Source: Chytriomyces cf. hyalinus JEL632 (taxonomy: Eukaryota > Chytridiomycota > Chytridiomycetes > Chytridiales > Chytriomycetaceae). From it: a stretch of DNA of 47,677 nucleotides. How positions within the stretch are numbered: the stretch's first letter is position 1; each line of letters begins with the position of its first letter. This document shows positions 1-11,506 of this stretch, piece after piece. A program made the position numbers and the translations under genes. The notes beneath the pieces are model-generated. The model did not search any database and was not told the DNA's origin. It saw nothing but the letters and a program-made list of their open reading frames with translations. The stretch spans positions 1 to 47,677 of the forward strand of contig JAIWWG010000159.1 in assembly GCA_025435555.1 (NCBI GenBank), given 5' to 3'.

Positions 1-119
1 AAAAAGCACCGAGAGTCCACAACGATCCAATTCATGCGACTTCATTTGTGTCAAGCAAAACTGATGTCGTGGAGACAACAAAGTCAGCTGTTCTCAGGCA
101 GCTCATTGTGTCTGAATGA
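1..119 (+). CDS. Possible 3' end of a gene entering from the left
   Basis: Reading from base 3, about 38 codons stay open and end at TGA (117-119). The stretch is rich in Ser, Thr and Val and looks more like ordinary protein than the competing frame. That frame is open from base 1 to a stop at 304-306 and has a composition typical of a chance ORF. Only the tail is visible, so no family can be named. The sequence between here and the tRNA at 340 would be its 3' flank. Confidence 0.2.
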   Translation, partial: KAPRVHNDPIHATSFVSSKTDVVETTKSAVLRQLIVSE

Positions 120-339
120 ACACACACTCCAGTTGTCGCGACTTGGCTTTTCATTGATTCCCAGCGCCAAATGGAAGGAGATATTGACAACTCGTAATGG
201 CTCAAGCTTAATTTTTCCGATATTCCAGGCCACCTATGACCATTGGCAGCAGACCATTGAACTGATTAAAGTCAAGATTCAAGGCTTGCGCCTTCTATTG
301 ATGTAACAACATAATTGCTCAGTTTTTCGGAAAATCTCA

Positions 340-411
340 TCCCAGATAGTATAGTGGCTAGTATCCGCCCCTGTCACGGGCGAGACCGGGGTTCAATTCC
401 CCGTCTGGGAG
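340..411 (+). tRNA. tRNA-Asp (GTC)
   Basis: The 7-bp acceptor stem pairs TCCCAGA (340-346) with TCTGGGA (404-410), followed by discriminator G, as expected for eukaryotic tRNA-Asp. The anticodon arm CGCCC-CTGTCAC-GGGCG gives anticodon GTC. The T arm carries GGTTCAATTCC (internal B box) and the D arm TAGTATAGTGG (A box). There is no intron. It lies about 170 bp upstream of the phosphatase gene. Confidence 0.97.
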
Positions 412-583
412 CTTTTCCTCCTTGTTTATCGAAAGGTGACACGTTTTGATGCAGATTCCAGGCCTGCCAGGCGTTGGACCGGCCAGACTCATTCCAAGTT
501 TGCTCACACAAAGAGTAAGCAGAGACGCTTTATGCATGACACACACATGGTGCATGCAGAATAAGATAACAAAAAAAAAGCAC

Positions 584-1809
584 ATGAGCAACTACATTGC
601 CACCATCATTGGACCAGTGTCCCTCTCAACTGCATTCGACGCTCAATTCCACTCACTCTGTATTGAATCTCAAATTGCCATTGGCCCAGCCACCGTTCTT
701 GTGCACGGGACTGAATCGGACCCGTCTCCACTGCTGAACGGAATCAAAGTCACTGAAATCCAACTCACGATTCCAACTGGAAGCGAATCTCAGTTCCGCC
801 GGGTCGTCTTTGATGCATCAGCAAAGGCGGGTTTGAACGTGGCTGTGCAACAAAACTCCATCTATCGCAGACATAAACGATTGGCAGTGTTTGACATGGA
901 TTCGACATTGATTCAGCAAGAGGTCATCGATGAAATTGCGCGAAGCTGTGGAGTTGTGGATCAAGTGGCGGTAACAAAAAATGCTTATCTGTCGGCACAT
1001 GCTGGATTGCATATTCTCACATTTGGCTTCATCCCTCGCAGAAAATTACTGAGGCCGCGATGAATGGAGAACTTGATTTCAAAGAGAGTTTGGCGAAACG
1101 TGTGGGACTTTTGAAGGGAACTCCTGTTTCCGTTTTGGATACGGTGCGCGATAAAATCACGTTTACTCCTGGTGTTCGGGAACTGTGCAAGGCTTTGAAA
1201 AAGCTTGGATTTACTTTGGCTGTGATTTCGGGTTGGTGATGGTCTTTATCCGTTCAGCGACGGGCTTACTCTCAAGTTTTCGAACAGGTGGATTCCTTCC
1301 TCTCGCAAAATATGTCAAGAATGAGCTTGGACTGGACTATGCGTATGCCAACCAGGTTCGTTTGATGCTTTAGATTTCTCGCTCACTCGCTCACATGTTG
1401 GCAAAACGAATCAGTTGGAAGTTTCTGCTGACGGCAAAACATTGGAAGGACGGACATTTGGCCCGATTGTCGACGGAACTAGAAAGGCAGAACTTTTGGA
1501 CGTGATTGCGCAGACTGTAAATGTCAATGCTAACCAGGTAAGTCAAGGATATTTTACTCGAATGATTCTCGAGTCGCGCTAATGATATCTTTTCATTCCA
1601 ATCATTCACGACATACAACGTAGGTTCTTGCTGTTGGTGATGGCGCCAATGATCTTCCCATGTTGGGTGTTGCAGGCCTCGGTGTTGCGTTCAATGCCAA
1701 GCCGCGTGTGCAGGAGCAGGCTGAAGTCTGTTTAAATCAACCCAGCTTGATCTATGTTTTGACACTACTGGGACTCTCGTTCAGTGAAATTCAGGAACTT
1801 TTGCAGTGA
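584..1809 (+). CDS. SER2: Phosphoserine phosphatase (HAD family)
   Basis: Last step of serine synthesis: hydrolyses O-phosphoserine to serine in the cytosol. Five exons join in frame: 584-970, 1042-1231, 1288-1355, 1415-1537 and 1624-1809, giving 317 residues. Introns are 56-86 nt and all start GT and end AG. HAD motif I is DMDST at residues 104-108; motif II is in VISGG, split by intron 2; motif III is GDGANDLPML in exon 5. The first ~95 residues form a regulatory-type N-terminal domain, as in long SerB/SER2 enzymes. The start at 584 is the first ATG giving a family-like N-terminus; in-frame codons further upstream look non-coding. Length and motifs fit an intact enzyme. Confidence 0.93.
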
Positions 1810-2002
1810 ATGTCCTGAAATAAACAACCTTTGAAAATGCACGTCACAATGTTCAGTTCATATATACACCAGCATCAGTTGGACATGTCCCGCAGTTTCA
1901 CGTACCAGTTCCACGACAGAAAACGACAGGATGAAAGAAAAACAATGAATCAGAAGTGTTGGAATTCGAAATTAAAACGCTCTGCTGACAAACTCAAAAA
2001 CA

Positions 2003-2533
2003 ATGATAGTCATCCAAGCAACCTCGCAACATGTGCCAGTCATTGCCAAGATGGCAGCAGAAACATTTGTCGAGAACTTTGGCCAGTACTTCACTCCAGA
2101 GAATCTGGAAGCGCATGTCGCAAAGAGCTACACGCATGAGCAAATCCAGGCGGATTTGGACAACGGCGAGCAAGTCTACTTCCTGTGCAATGACGCGGAT
2201 GTAGAGGGTCTGAATCCGCTTGGATTCTGCCAGACTCGGCGCAAGGATCCTCGCCAAGTGAGTCCAGAGTTGTCAGTAGAGTATCCGCAACCGAGCTGGG
2301 AGATTCGGAGGTGCTACGTGCTGCGAAGCAGTCAAGGCAAGAATGCGGGTTCATTGCTGCTTGAAGGCGTGCTCTCGAGGGTGAAAGAGGCTGGGGCAAA
2401 GACGGTGTGGCTGTTTGTTTTGGATGAAAACGTCAAGGCGCAGAGGTTTTATGAAAAGTTTGGACTGGCAAACACGGGACACTCCTTTACGTACATGGCT
2501 GGTCCTCATAATTTACTTGTGAAGCAATTGTGA
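2003..2533 (+). CDS. GNAT-family N-acetyltransferase
   Basis: Intronless ORF of 176 residues. It opens like many GNATs (MIVIQATSQHVPVIAKMAAE), continues with an acceptor-side segment (FVENFGQYFTPENLEAHV), and has the acetyl-CoA loop at RSSQGKNAGSLLLEGV, a version of the Q/RxxGxG/A motif A. It ends with the usual C-terminal strand/helix (VWLFVLDENVKAQRFYEKFG). By family it transfers an acetyl group from acetyl-CoA to an amine; the substrate cannot be told. The start follows an A-rich leader. It lies 193 bp after the phosphatase gene on the same strand, but nothing suggests a shared role. Confidence 0.88.
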   Translation: MIVIQATSQHVPVIAKMAAETFVENFGQYFTPENLEAHVAKSYTHEQIQADLDNGEQVYFLCNDADVEGLNPLGFCQTRRKDPRQVSPELSVEYPQPSWEIRRCYVLRSSQGKNAGSLLLEGVLSRVKEAGAKTVWLFVLDENVKAQRFYEKFGLANTGHSFTYMAGPHNLLVKQL

Positions 2534-2605
2534 ATATTATTGCGCAAATAGGTTCTCCTCGTTGTGAATGAGACGAGACTTTGGTAAAAATAAACAAGTA
2601 AATAA

Positions 2606-3347
2606 ATGCAAACACGAAAGCGGCGCGCAAAAACAGACGCATCAACATCGAATGAAGCAGAACCATCAGATTCAAATCCAAACGAACCATCAAAAAGAGT
2701 CAAGCGTGTCAAACTCGCCGTGCCAGAGCCCATCTCATCCGGCTACTGGCTCATTAAAGCCGAGCCCGAGACACGACTCGAGCGGGGCAAGGACGTTGCC
2801 TTCTCAATCGACCATCTCAAAGACAAGGGTTCGAGCGAGTGGGATGGTGTCAGGAACTACGAAGCACGCAACAACATGCGGAGGATGAGGTTTGGGTCAT
2901 TGTTGCAAAAAGGGGGGTATTTGTAATCAATCTGCATTACAGACTAGGCGACATTTGTCTGTTCTACCACTCCAACTGCAAAGTCCCGGGCATTGCTGGC
3001 ACAGCCCGAGTCTGCAAAGAAGCGTATCCGGACTTTTCGGCCTGGGATCCCGAGCATCCGTACTTTGATCCAAAGTCAGACAAAGAGTCGCCAAAGTGGT
3101 TCATGGTGCGTCCGCGCTGTTGAAGCTTGAATATAATCTGTTGATACTAACGGGGAAGCAGGTGGATGTTGAGTACGTGTCCAAATTTGATCGGCTGATT
3201 CCGCTGAAGGAGCTGCAGCAGTGCAATGCGTTGAAGACAATGGCTCTGATAAAGAAAGGCCGGCTTTCGGTCCAACCTGTCACTGCCGCCGAGTACGAGT
3301 TCATTGGTACCCTTGCTGGCACAGTTGAACAAGTTGGTTCTGAATAA
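2606..3347 (+). CDS. EVE-domain protein, THYN1-like
   Basis: Three exons (2606-2889, 2943-3105, 3162-3347) give 210 residues. The N-terminal ~45 residues are basic and Ser/Pro rich with a KRVKRVK stretch, a likely nuclear localisation signal. The EVE domain follows, with diagnostic [32 protein letters not shown] and GIAGTARV. Thymocyte nuclear protein 1 and relatives are nuclear PUA-like proteins thought to bind modified nucleic-acid bases. Intron 2 contains a TACTAAC branch site 8 nt before CGGGGAAGCAG. Without splicing, both breaks would cut the conserved domain, which supports the model. Confidence 0.9.
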
Positions 3348-3586
3348 ATTTGGTATTGATGAGATTTACACCCCAACCCAGTCTGAAGAAGGCTGGCACA
3401 GTTGAGACAACTTTCGCGCCAACATTGGAATCTAAGGAGCAAACGTGGTCGACAGTAACGCAATCCGAAACCGCGAAATCTAGAACGTTGCTATTCCTGC
3501 CGGTTCGCTTCGTTGGCTAAAAATATACCCATCCAACATCCGAACTTCACGGGTGAAATCTACAGCTATCACCTGACAGTCTTCGA

Positions 3587-4706
3587 ATGAGACCTTCCTC
3601 GATGGGTGAGCACTATACGCGATAATCTCTCTCTCAAACCAACAAACTCACACTTCAAATCAAAATCAGTGGGCCTCGAAATCAACGACTCTGTCAGCAA
3701 CGAGCTCCAAATCCTCCAAAAAGCCAACATTGCGCGAATAAAACCTTCACTCCCTCCGATTCGCCCGCTTTCATCGTCCGTGATCCCTGTCATTGTTCCC
3801 GGCGGTCCACCAGAACATCCCATGCGCGCAACGATGCTCGCGCAAGCAGCGCAGCCAAATTCATCGAGTCCTATCGATACTCCGAGTGCGAGTCCGTTCT
3901 TGACACGAAGCAGTCGGTCAACCAACAACAACGCAACGACTGAGGCTATTTCGACACAGGAGCGGACACATTTATCTCCGTCCACGAAGCAGAGCATCTC
4001 CGCCGTCAATCCCGATTCAACGTCATCGAATCGAAAACCGCAGAACTCACAGCAACAACAACAGCAACAACAGGAAGCCATGAAAATTCAAAAGAAGCGA
4101 TCGATGAACGCAGCTGCAGCGCAGGAAGCAGCAACAGCCACCGAGGAGCGCAAACTCGGATTCTTTGGAGCTTTATTTGGAGGCGGTGGTGGCAGCAACG
4201 GAGGTAAAGTCTTGATTCGGACAAAAGGTTGTTCAACAAACAAGAACAGATCCAAAACACGCATCGCACAAAGCAGAGAAACAGCCGAGAGAAAAGAACA
4301 CACTTCCGGATGGTTGGGCTGAGGCAACGACAAAAGATGGGCGCTCCTACTTTGTCGATCATGTTTCGAAAATTACAACTTGGACCGATCCACGGACTTT
4401 GACTGTTAATTCAAAGTACACGCAGTTTTTGTTTTTATTTTAGCTTTCTGTCAGTCTGTTGACTTTTTTCTTATTCTTGCGCTCAGGTTTCGCGCAAAGG
4501 ATCATAACGGCACAATTCAGGAGGTGGTGCTGACAAGTAACTACCGGGCTCAGGTCCAGGCATCCGGTCGACAGGCTCCTCAGCAACAACAGCAGAATAT
4601 AACATCATCACAACAGCAATCGTCGCAGCAGTCGGGTTTGTTTCAAGATCCGCGGAAAAAAGCCGAGGAAAGAGTCATGAAACAAGTCCGGGACATGAAG
4701 GGATAG
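3587..4706 (+). CDS. WW-domain protein with Gln-rich regions
   Basis: Model of four exons: 3587-3605, 3670-4203, 4250-4415, 4487-4706; 312 residues. A first mini-exon is needed because the long open frame has no ATG. ATG 3587 (or 3602, same frame) joins through GTGAGC...CAG to the main frame. Intron 2 is only 46 nt. The WW domain lies in exon 3: [20 protein letters not shown], then TTWTDPRT, with both Trp and the Pro present. The rest is low-complexity: a Gln run before the WW domain, a Gly run, and a Gln/Ser-rich C-terminus. WW domains bind Pro-rich ligands; partners here are unknown. The splicing and the WW call are solid; function beyond protein binding is open. Confidence 0.78.
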
Positions 4707-4802
4707 ATTTGAAAAGAGTTCCTTTTTTATATATACACGCTCCTTCTAGGGAAATAACAACGCCATTCTAAACAAGAGCACAACAGAAGCATATACACAC
4801 AA

Positions 4803-6016
4803 TCACAAATACAGGCGAGTAATAACAAAGAAATGATCCATCAGACGGATAAAGTAAATAAATAAAACGGAGAGAACGAGAGTCCTTTTACAAGCTCTGC
4901 GCAGGCTTGTTTCGATACGAGAAACCCAAGCATCTTGCGGCACACATCCAGCGTGTTCACATTCAGGCGGAAACATGCTCGTCAGTCCTAACCGTTCATA
5001 CGCGTTTGGGCAAACGAGAGAGAGCGCGCTAAACACGAGCATCGCCGGTTGAAACCGCAGCATGGACATGTCCGTAAGCGCGAGGGAAAAGAACACTTCA
5101 CATTCATTTGTGATTTTGTCTTTGAGGACAGTTGGGAATAATTCTCCGATGCTTGACAAAAGTTCGCTGAGAATGGACTGTGGTAAAGTGTACCGGTCAG
5201 AATTTGTTCGACGCGATTCATTCAAACAAAGCGATGGACATACCTGAGGTGAAACAGGCGTCAGCTCCCACTTCAACTCCTTCAGTACTTTTGCCTCCAT
5301 CCGCTTGACATCCTTGATGCTGCTACCAAACATGGACAATGCGCTCACATCGCTGATGCATGGCTCTTTGAGCTCCTCGCCAAACTTTGCAGCTAAGTAG
5401 ACACAACTGGACGCGAGAAGGTATAATTGTTGGATTCGGACAACTTTGGTGCTGGATAAATATCGGTCTAGAAAGTTGACGCTCAGAAAGATGGTTTCCG
5501 TGTTGAATTGGAATTCTTGCGACAGGCTGGAGCACCAGTTGACAAGGGCTAGGGTTGTAACGGTCAGTATGTTTGCCATGTGAAAAGGACCAAGCAATTA
5601 AATCGTGCTCAACTGGGTCTAATGTCGTTCCGCATCTTTCCTTGCTGCACAGTCGAGTCGTAGAAAGGGTTCGGGAGATGTAGATGCTGGCGATTCATGA
5701 GGTTCAAGAGTCTTTTCGATGGAGCGAAGGCGACAGCAAGCGGCGTCAATGTCAGCTGCTGCGGTGTCTGGACAGCCAAGCATTGATCCTGGGTCGCAGC
5801 CAAGCAGTCGCTCGCCATATCCACGCCAGAGTCGCGCCGGTTCTGAGTAGTTGACAGTGGCTCGTACGGACGTATTGGATTCATGTGCTTGGACAGGGGC
5901 ATCTCGCAAGGGCTTGTAGGTGTCAGATACACGTCGTGAAGTGGGCGGGCCATCTTCTTGGGCGGGGGTGTGGGTGTTGAAGAGGTGTCGATGGAGAGAG
6001 GCAGCGATCGCTTCAT
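4803..6016 (-). CDS. Cyclin (A/D-like) with N-terminal extension
   Basis: Three exons on the minus strand (6016-5614, 5548-5244, 5177-4803) give 360 residues. Splicing exon 1 to exon 2 rebuilds the start of the cyclin box, MRNDIRPTLVNW. It is followed by FNTETIFLSVNFLDRYLS and LLASSCVYLAAKFGEE, the hallmark MRxxLxxW...DRxL...A.KxEE pattern. A second cyclin fold follows after the 66-nt intron 2. The first ~110 residues are Pro/Ser/Thr rich and disordered, a typical place for degradation and phosphorylation signals. Cyclins activate a CDK; the box resembles A/D-type cyclins acting around G1/S, but the subtype is uncertain. The hydrophobic C-terminal tail (VLSVLFIYFI) is unusual. Confidence 0.85.
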
Positions 6017-6572
6017 TGGGGTAGATGGGAGTGGGTGGTCTAAGCGAGAGTTGAGAATAGTTTTGTTTTGATTGCTGCGTTAGCGTATTTAAACTGGAAA
6101 TGCGGGTTTGGGTTTCACAAAACAAGGTCTCGGCCCTTGCAAAGCAAAGTCAGACACCGCCCATTTTGGCAGTGAAAGATGCGAACATGTGGCGCGTGTC
6201 GCGGTCCCAAACTGTTTTTGAACTCGCGCACGCTTAGACAAGAGAGACCGCGTACAAGGCGGTTGCAGGCAGCCATGATGCTTGCGAGAGCTAGGAACTA
6301 CTTGTACGAGGTCACCAGTCAGAAGCCAAATGCCAGTCAGACTCATGATCGCCGTCAGTGTCGCTGCGCCAGCCGCGGTTTCGTAGCAACGCACTGACTT
6401 CGACGCTGAGGCCCCTTTTAGATATTATATTTACACCGGCATATATGCAGCCAAATGGACGAGCAATGGTCACTGCAAAGAGTCCTGCCCACCCTCAAGA
6501 ATAAAGACGTGACGGGGGAATTCAGATAAAGTGACTGCGATCGCAGATAAAGATTTGGTCGATAAAAAGTAA
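6017..6572. other. Divergent intergenic region
   Basis: 556 bp between the divergently transcribed cyclin and dehydrogenase genes. It must hold both promoters. I see no RNA gene and no convincing conserved protein; the open frames here are short and of mixed composition. Confidence 0.5.
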
Positions 6573-8318
6573 ATGCAACGCTTGTTCGCACATACACAGC
6601 GACGCTTCTTTGCGGCAAAGGCGATTCCATTGACGGGCGAGCGTCTCGGTCTCAAGCGCCAGGCGCAGTTTGCACAGCTTACTCCCGATGATGTGGCCGT
6701 GTTTCGAGGCATTCTGAATGGCAGTGCGACCAGTGTTTTGACCGATGCAGCAGACGTGGCCGCGTACAACGAGGTGAGTCATGCTTCGATGACTTAGTTG
6801 CTTCGAAGCATCAGTGGCTCATCATCAGCTCGTATCTACCGACAGGACTGGATGCGCAAATACAAAGGCGCTTGTCAACTCGTGCTCAAGCCAAAGACTG
6901 TCGAACAGGTTTCAGCCATCCTCAGCCACGCCCATTCCCGTTCTCTTGCAGTCGTGACCCAGGGCGGCAACACGGGTCTCGTTGGCGGATCCGTTCCCGT
7001 CTTTGACGAAATCGTGCTATCGACATCGAGCATGAACCAGATTCAGCATTTCGATCAAACCGCGGGAATTCTGACGTGTCAAGCGGGATGCGTGCTGGAA
7101 GTGCTGGATAACTGGCTTGCTGAGAGGGGTTATGCTATGCCGCTTGGTGCGTCCTTTCTTTTGCTCTCACGCGACGATATCTGACATTGAACTTCGCGCA
7201 CAGATTTGGGTGCAAAAGGTACATGCCAAATTGGTGGAAACGTTGCAACAAATGCTGGCGGGCTTCGATTGCTGCGATACGGCTCCCTTCATGGCACTGT
7301 TCTTTCGATGGAAGTTGTGAAAGCGGACGGGACAATTATGAAACTTGGACAGCCCCTGCGAAAAGATAACACGGGATACGATTTGAAGCATCTATTCATT
7401 GGAAGTGAAGGGACATTGGGAGTGATCACGAGCGTCTCCATCTTGACACCACGGAAACCGACTGCTGTGAATGTTGGTCAGTAGATCAGATTGCTGAGGA
7501 ATTTGAGATATACTTATCGACCATTTAATTCAAACACAGCTGTCTTGGCGTTAAATAACTTTGAAGCCGTGCAAAGCGCGTTTAAACTTGCGCGAACAAA
7601 TTTGACCGAAGTACTCAGCGCGTTTGAATTCTGGGACGGAGCCTGCGCAGATCTTGTGTTGAAGCATGTGCCCAACACGCGAAACCCTTTCGAAGCTGAA
7701 ACACCGAGTCCATTCTACGTCTTGATTGAAACCAGCGGCTCCAACGCCGAACACGACACTGAGAAATTGGGAAACTATCTCGACATGTTGTTTGAACAAG
7801 GAATTGCGACGGACGGAGTTCTTGCCGAAAGCGATACCCAAAAAGCGCAACTTTGGAACTTCCGCGAATCCATCCCTGAAGCATGCAGTAAAGATGGAGC
7901 CGGCGGAAACCTTAAATACGACATTAGCGTGCCAGTCGAACACATTTACGACATTGTTCCCGTCATGCGCAGTCGGTTGGAGGCAAATGGATTATACGAT
8001 CCAGTAGATGCGGCTGGAACGAAGCGAGAGGGTCGCGTTGTTGGGTTTGGGCATTTCGGCGACGGAAACTTGCACTTGAACATTACCGGTGCCGCATGGG
8101 ATAAAGATGTGGAAGATACTGTCGAGCCTTTTGTGTATGAGTGGGTTCAAAGCAATAATGGATCCATCAGTGCTGAACATGGACTTGGTGTTATGAAAGC
8201 GCCGTATATTGGATACTCAAAGAGTCCGGAGGCAATTCAAGCGATGCGTGAAATTAAGAAAATATGGGATCCGAAGGGTATTCTGAATCCATACAAGTTT
8301 TTGCCTCATCAGGAATAA
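6573..8318 (+). CDS. FAD-linked D-2-hydroxyglutarate / D-lactate dehydrogenase
   Basis: Four exons (6573-6773, 6846-7146, 7204-7476, 7540-8318) give 517 residues. The N-terminus ([16 protein letters not shown]) is Arg-rich, without acidic residues, and resembles a mitochondrial presequence. The PCMH-type FAD domain includes [35 protein letters not shown] and [13 protein letters not shown]. The C-terminal FAD-oxidase domain has [12 protein letters not shown] and AEHGLGVMK, which carry the metal/substrate ligands. The enzyme oxidises a D-2-hydroxyacid and reduces FAD; the D2HGDH/DLD3 branch fits best, with 2-oxoglutarate as the expected product, but D-lactate cannot be excluded. Introns of 57-72 nt all keep phase, and all domain motifs are intact. 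Confidence 0.9.
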
Positions 8319-8500
8319 CTGGTCGGAAATCGTTTCGAAATAAACGAAGTTTTCATTGCGACTTGTCTATTGTGAACGTGCGCGTTCCTGCTGGTTTTTA
8401 CCTCCGAATAAATGCACGAGACTCACTCGGAGGACACAAAACAAAATCAGTGCGAATCAAAAACACAAGCTTTATTCAATTGTCACTGTTTTGTTGTGTA

Positions 8501-10759
8501 TTAGCTTGGTGCATGTCTCTGGTGATTTGTAGCATTCCTATCATGACTCCATTTGAATCGGACATGAGCAAGACGGTAGAGTCGGTTATTCCGTAAGCAG
8601 TACCGCCTCAGAGTTTTCAGAAACTGAATCAACTCCTCTCCCAGTTCACCCGTCAACCCGCATTCCTTCAGCATGAGAACTTCCAAGTGAGTCAGCTCTA
8701 TAATGGAAGTGGGAATGTTTGTGCCGTCAAACCTGTACACTCAGAGGGTCAAAAAAAAAAAGACGCGATTTAAGAAGTTAACTGTAAAAAGGGTGACCGC
8801 ACCGATTGCGCGACAGCACCAACTCCGTTAAACTGCGCAAATGCTTGATGCTGTCTGGGATCGCACCAACCAAACCGCTGTTGCTTAAGTGAATGCAAGT
8901 AAGACTTGTCCATTTGCTAAAAGTGGCAGGGAAGATGTTCAGCTTGTTGTCTCGCAGCGATGCGTACTTGATGTCATCACAAACAATTTGCAACCCGTTT
9001 ACATTCATTTCCAAATACGCAGCTTGAAACGCGCGTGGCCCGTGAAATAACATCTGATCGAGCCAGTGTTGCTCAGTCATATGGCGCGACGGCACCAATT
9101 GTAAGCGAAATTTGAACAAATGCCGCGGGACTGACTCGTCTTCAAGAAGCGTCCAGATTCTGCGCGAAGTGGGTCGCAAAAGTATACATTCCTTTGGATG
9201 AAGCCATTGAAATATTTGAACAAGGATTTCATTGGGCATGGCTGAAAGAGTGGAGTCTCGTGCTTCTGGTGGTTCAAAGTATCGCATTTGCTTTTCGAAG
9301 GACACTGGTCCAAGTCCAGCAGCGTTTCGATACATTGAAGCCACCGAGCTTACGGCTGTGGAGTAGCCCTGGACTGCGGCAGCGTGGAAATGATCAAGGG
9401 CTTCTTTATCCTTCTTTCCTTTTTGCAGGACGTGTGCGGTATTGTATAAATCGTGACTGATACTTGAGTGCGGCCCCAAGCATGATTTGGCACGGTCGTA
9501 TTTCAAGCGAACCGCCATTCGATAATAATCGATTGCCTTGAATAGATTGATTGCCACACCGTTCCCGCACTGAAACACAACACCGCAGTTGTATGCGCCA
9601 TTTCCATCGCCCAATGCTGCAGCTTGCTGATAAAGGTCTGCTGCACGAACTGAATCCTTGACGCATCCTTGACCCTCACCCAGCAAATAACCAAGATTGC
9701 TTTTTGCTGGCGCATGGTTCTGTTTGGCGGCGCGCTTATAGAATTCGATTGCTTGAGTGTAATCTTGCTCGACGCCTGTTCCATTCGCGTACTTGAAGCC
9801 CAGGTAGGTATAAAGCCCATGAATCGTCAAACTTTGCAGCTTCCAGATAATATTGTAAAGACAGGTCGTAACTCTGCTCAACGCCGATCCCTTGATCATA
9901 CAAGTAACGCCAGGCATCGCATTGAGGGTGCTGGATCATCCTCGAGTTGCAATGCTTGTTTGAAATACGTTGCTGCTTTGGTCGGATCGTTTGGAATGCC
10001 AACATCCCCAGCCTGATAAAGATCCCCAAGATAATAGCGTCCAAAACCACATCCGAGGCTAATTGCTTTTTCGTAAAGCTCAACTGCCTTCTTGATGTTC
10101 TTTTCGACCCCAGTTCCGTCACGATACAAGTAACCTACTTGGCCAATGCAGTCGACGCTCCCAGCATCCATTCCCAAGAAATAGTGTTCGATTCCTTTGG
10201 CGTGGTTCACAGGAACACCGTACCCGTCCATATACATGGTTCCGACTGTGCTATGTACATCCGCGAAGCCTTGATCAATTGCTGCTTGCGCCCAACGCAG
10301 TGCTTCGACTCCATTTTGTTCACATCCATTACCTCTCGACAAGCATGTAACCAACTGCCGTTGTGCTTTGGGAAAACCGAGCGTCGCTGACTTTTCAACC
10401 CATGAAAATCCCTCCGTGCGATCGACAGCTGCGAAACAAAAATGTTTGTTGGAATGCATGTTTGGGATGGTTTTGTTTTTGGTCAAGCGTTGGGGAAACT
10501 CACCCGTGCCTTGGCTGAACATGATACTAACGCCGTAACTGCACATGCCGGCTACGTGTCCGAGATGTGCAAGGTATTCAAAGACTGCGAAGGCGTCCTC
10601 AGGATACTGCCGCTTGAACTTGATCTCTTCGGCGTGCTGGTGGAGGGCGTCGTGATAGCTCTCAATGATTGCTTCGTTCTCCTGCTGGGATGACCAGTCG
10701 TCGAAGCAAGGGAAGTGGCTGAAGACAGTTCCACCGTTGTTGCTGGGCAAGTCCGCCAT
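8501..10759 (-). CDS. Sel1-repeat / F-box / LRR protein, with two apparent frameshifts
   Basis: Minus strand, starting MADLPSNNGG at 10759. Intron 1 is 10429-10503 (75 nt, in frame) and the last intron is 8733-8802. Roughly ten Sel1 repeats run from residue ~85 (motif A..LG..Y..G.GV......A...Y..AA). An F-box follows (STLSAMPNEILVQIFQWL), then LRRs (LTCIHLSNSGLVGAIPDSI) completed across the last intron. The Sel1 run changes frame twice, near 9925 (after LEDDPAPS) and near 9809 (after DDSWALY), without splice sites there, because the repeats are contiguous in homology. Either the gene is newly dead or the assembly has two indels. F-box proteins recruit substrates to SCF ubiquitin ligases; Sel1 repeats bind proteins. 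Confidence 0.7.
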
Positions 10760-10913
10760 TCTGGGGTTCTTTCATAATTTTTTTGCGAGGAAAGTTTTTG
10801 TGGTGCTGTGCCGCCCTTCTGATTTTGTTTGATGACAACAGAGGCAGCGAACATTATGACTGAAATGCCTTTAGCAGTTTACCAAATATGATTTCGAAAA
10901 AACACTTTGTGGC

Positions 10914-11506
10914 TCAGAAAAATCCTCCATGAGGAGCAGAATTGCCAGTTTCTGGCGGGGCTGAATGAGCAGCTTCGAAAGGGGCATCGTAATCATCCAC
11001 AAGAACGACGCATTGCCGGCTATGGTGTCGAGTGAGGAATTCTGTCAACAGGATTTGTTTGTTTACTAATTCATGGTTGAATTTGACACTATTGAACATT
11101 GCTAACAAACTTGAAACGCCAATGACCACCCAACACCCAAAATAAACAAACCTTCAAGTCAAGCGAGATGACAGGATGCCGCCCAAATGGTCCATCAGCT
11201 TCAAACAGCGCTGGTCGATTCGTTTCAATCAACAGCTTGTCAAAGAGGCCTTCGATTTGCTTCCGGATTCACCACTCCGTTACGGTTCACCACCATTTCA
11301 AAGAAGGTCTTGAGCATGGATAGGTTCATGGACTTTCCAGATTGGCAAGGACGGAGAATGAGGTTGACTTTTCATGCACCGATGACTTCAGCAATGAACA
11401 TGGACTTGTCGACAAACGTAAGTTTCTCCTTCACTATGATTTCGAACGAAGAGGAATATTCCACTGGCAGCTGCAGTCCGAAGCAGATATTTGCCTGAGG
11501 TGGCAT
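10914..11506 (-). pseudogene. AAA-ATPase-like (DUF1703-associated type) relic
   Basis: Minus-strand remnant starting near 11506 (MPPQANICFGLQLPVEYSSS). It shows the family order: FVDKSMFIAEVI, then Walker A region LILRPCQSGKSMNLSML, then GLFDKLLIETN, PVISLDLK and Walker B CVVLVDDYDAPFEAA. A TGA at 11372-11374 sits where a Gly codon would fit, and at least one frame change follows. The C-terminal nuclease-like part usually found in these proteins is missing. Family known from expansions in bacteria and in some fungi; here it is clearly decayed. Confidence 0.7.

Noticed and set aside
6179-6397. Small ORFs in the cyclin-dehydrogenase intergenic region
   Set aside because: Arg-rich chance composition on both strands and no conserved motif.
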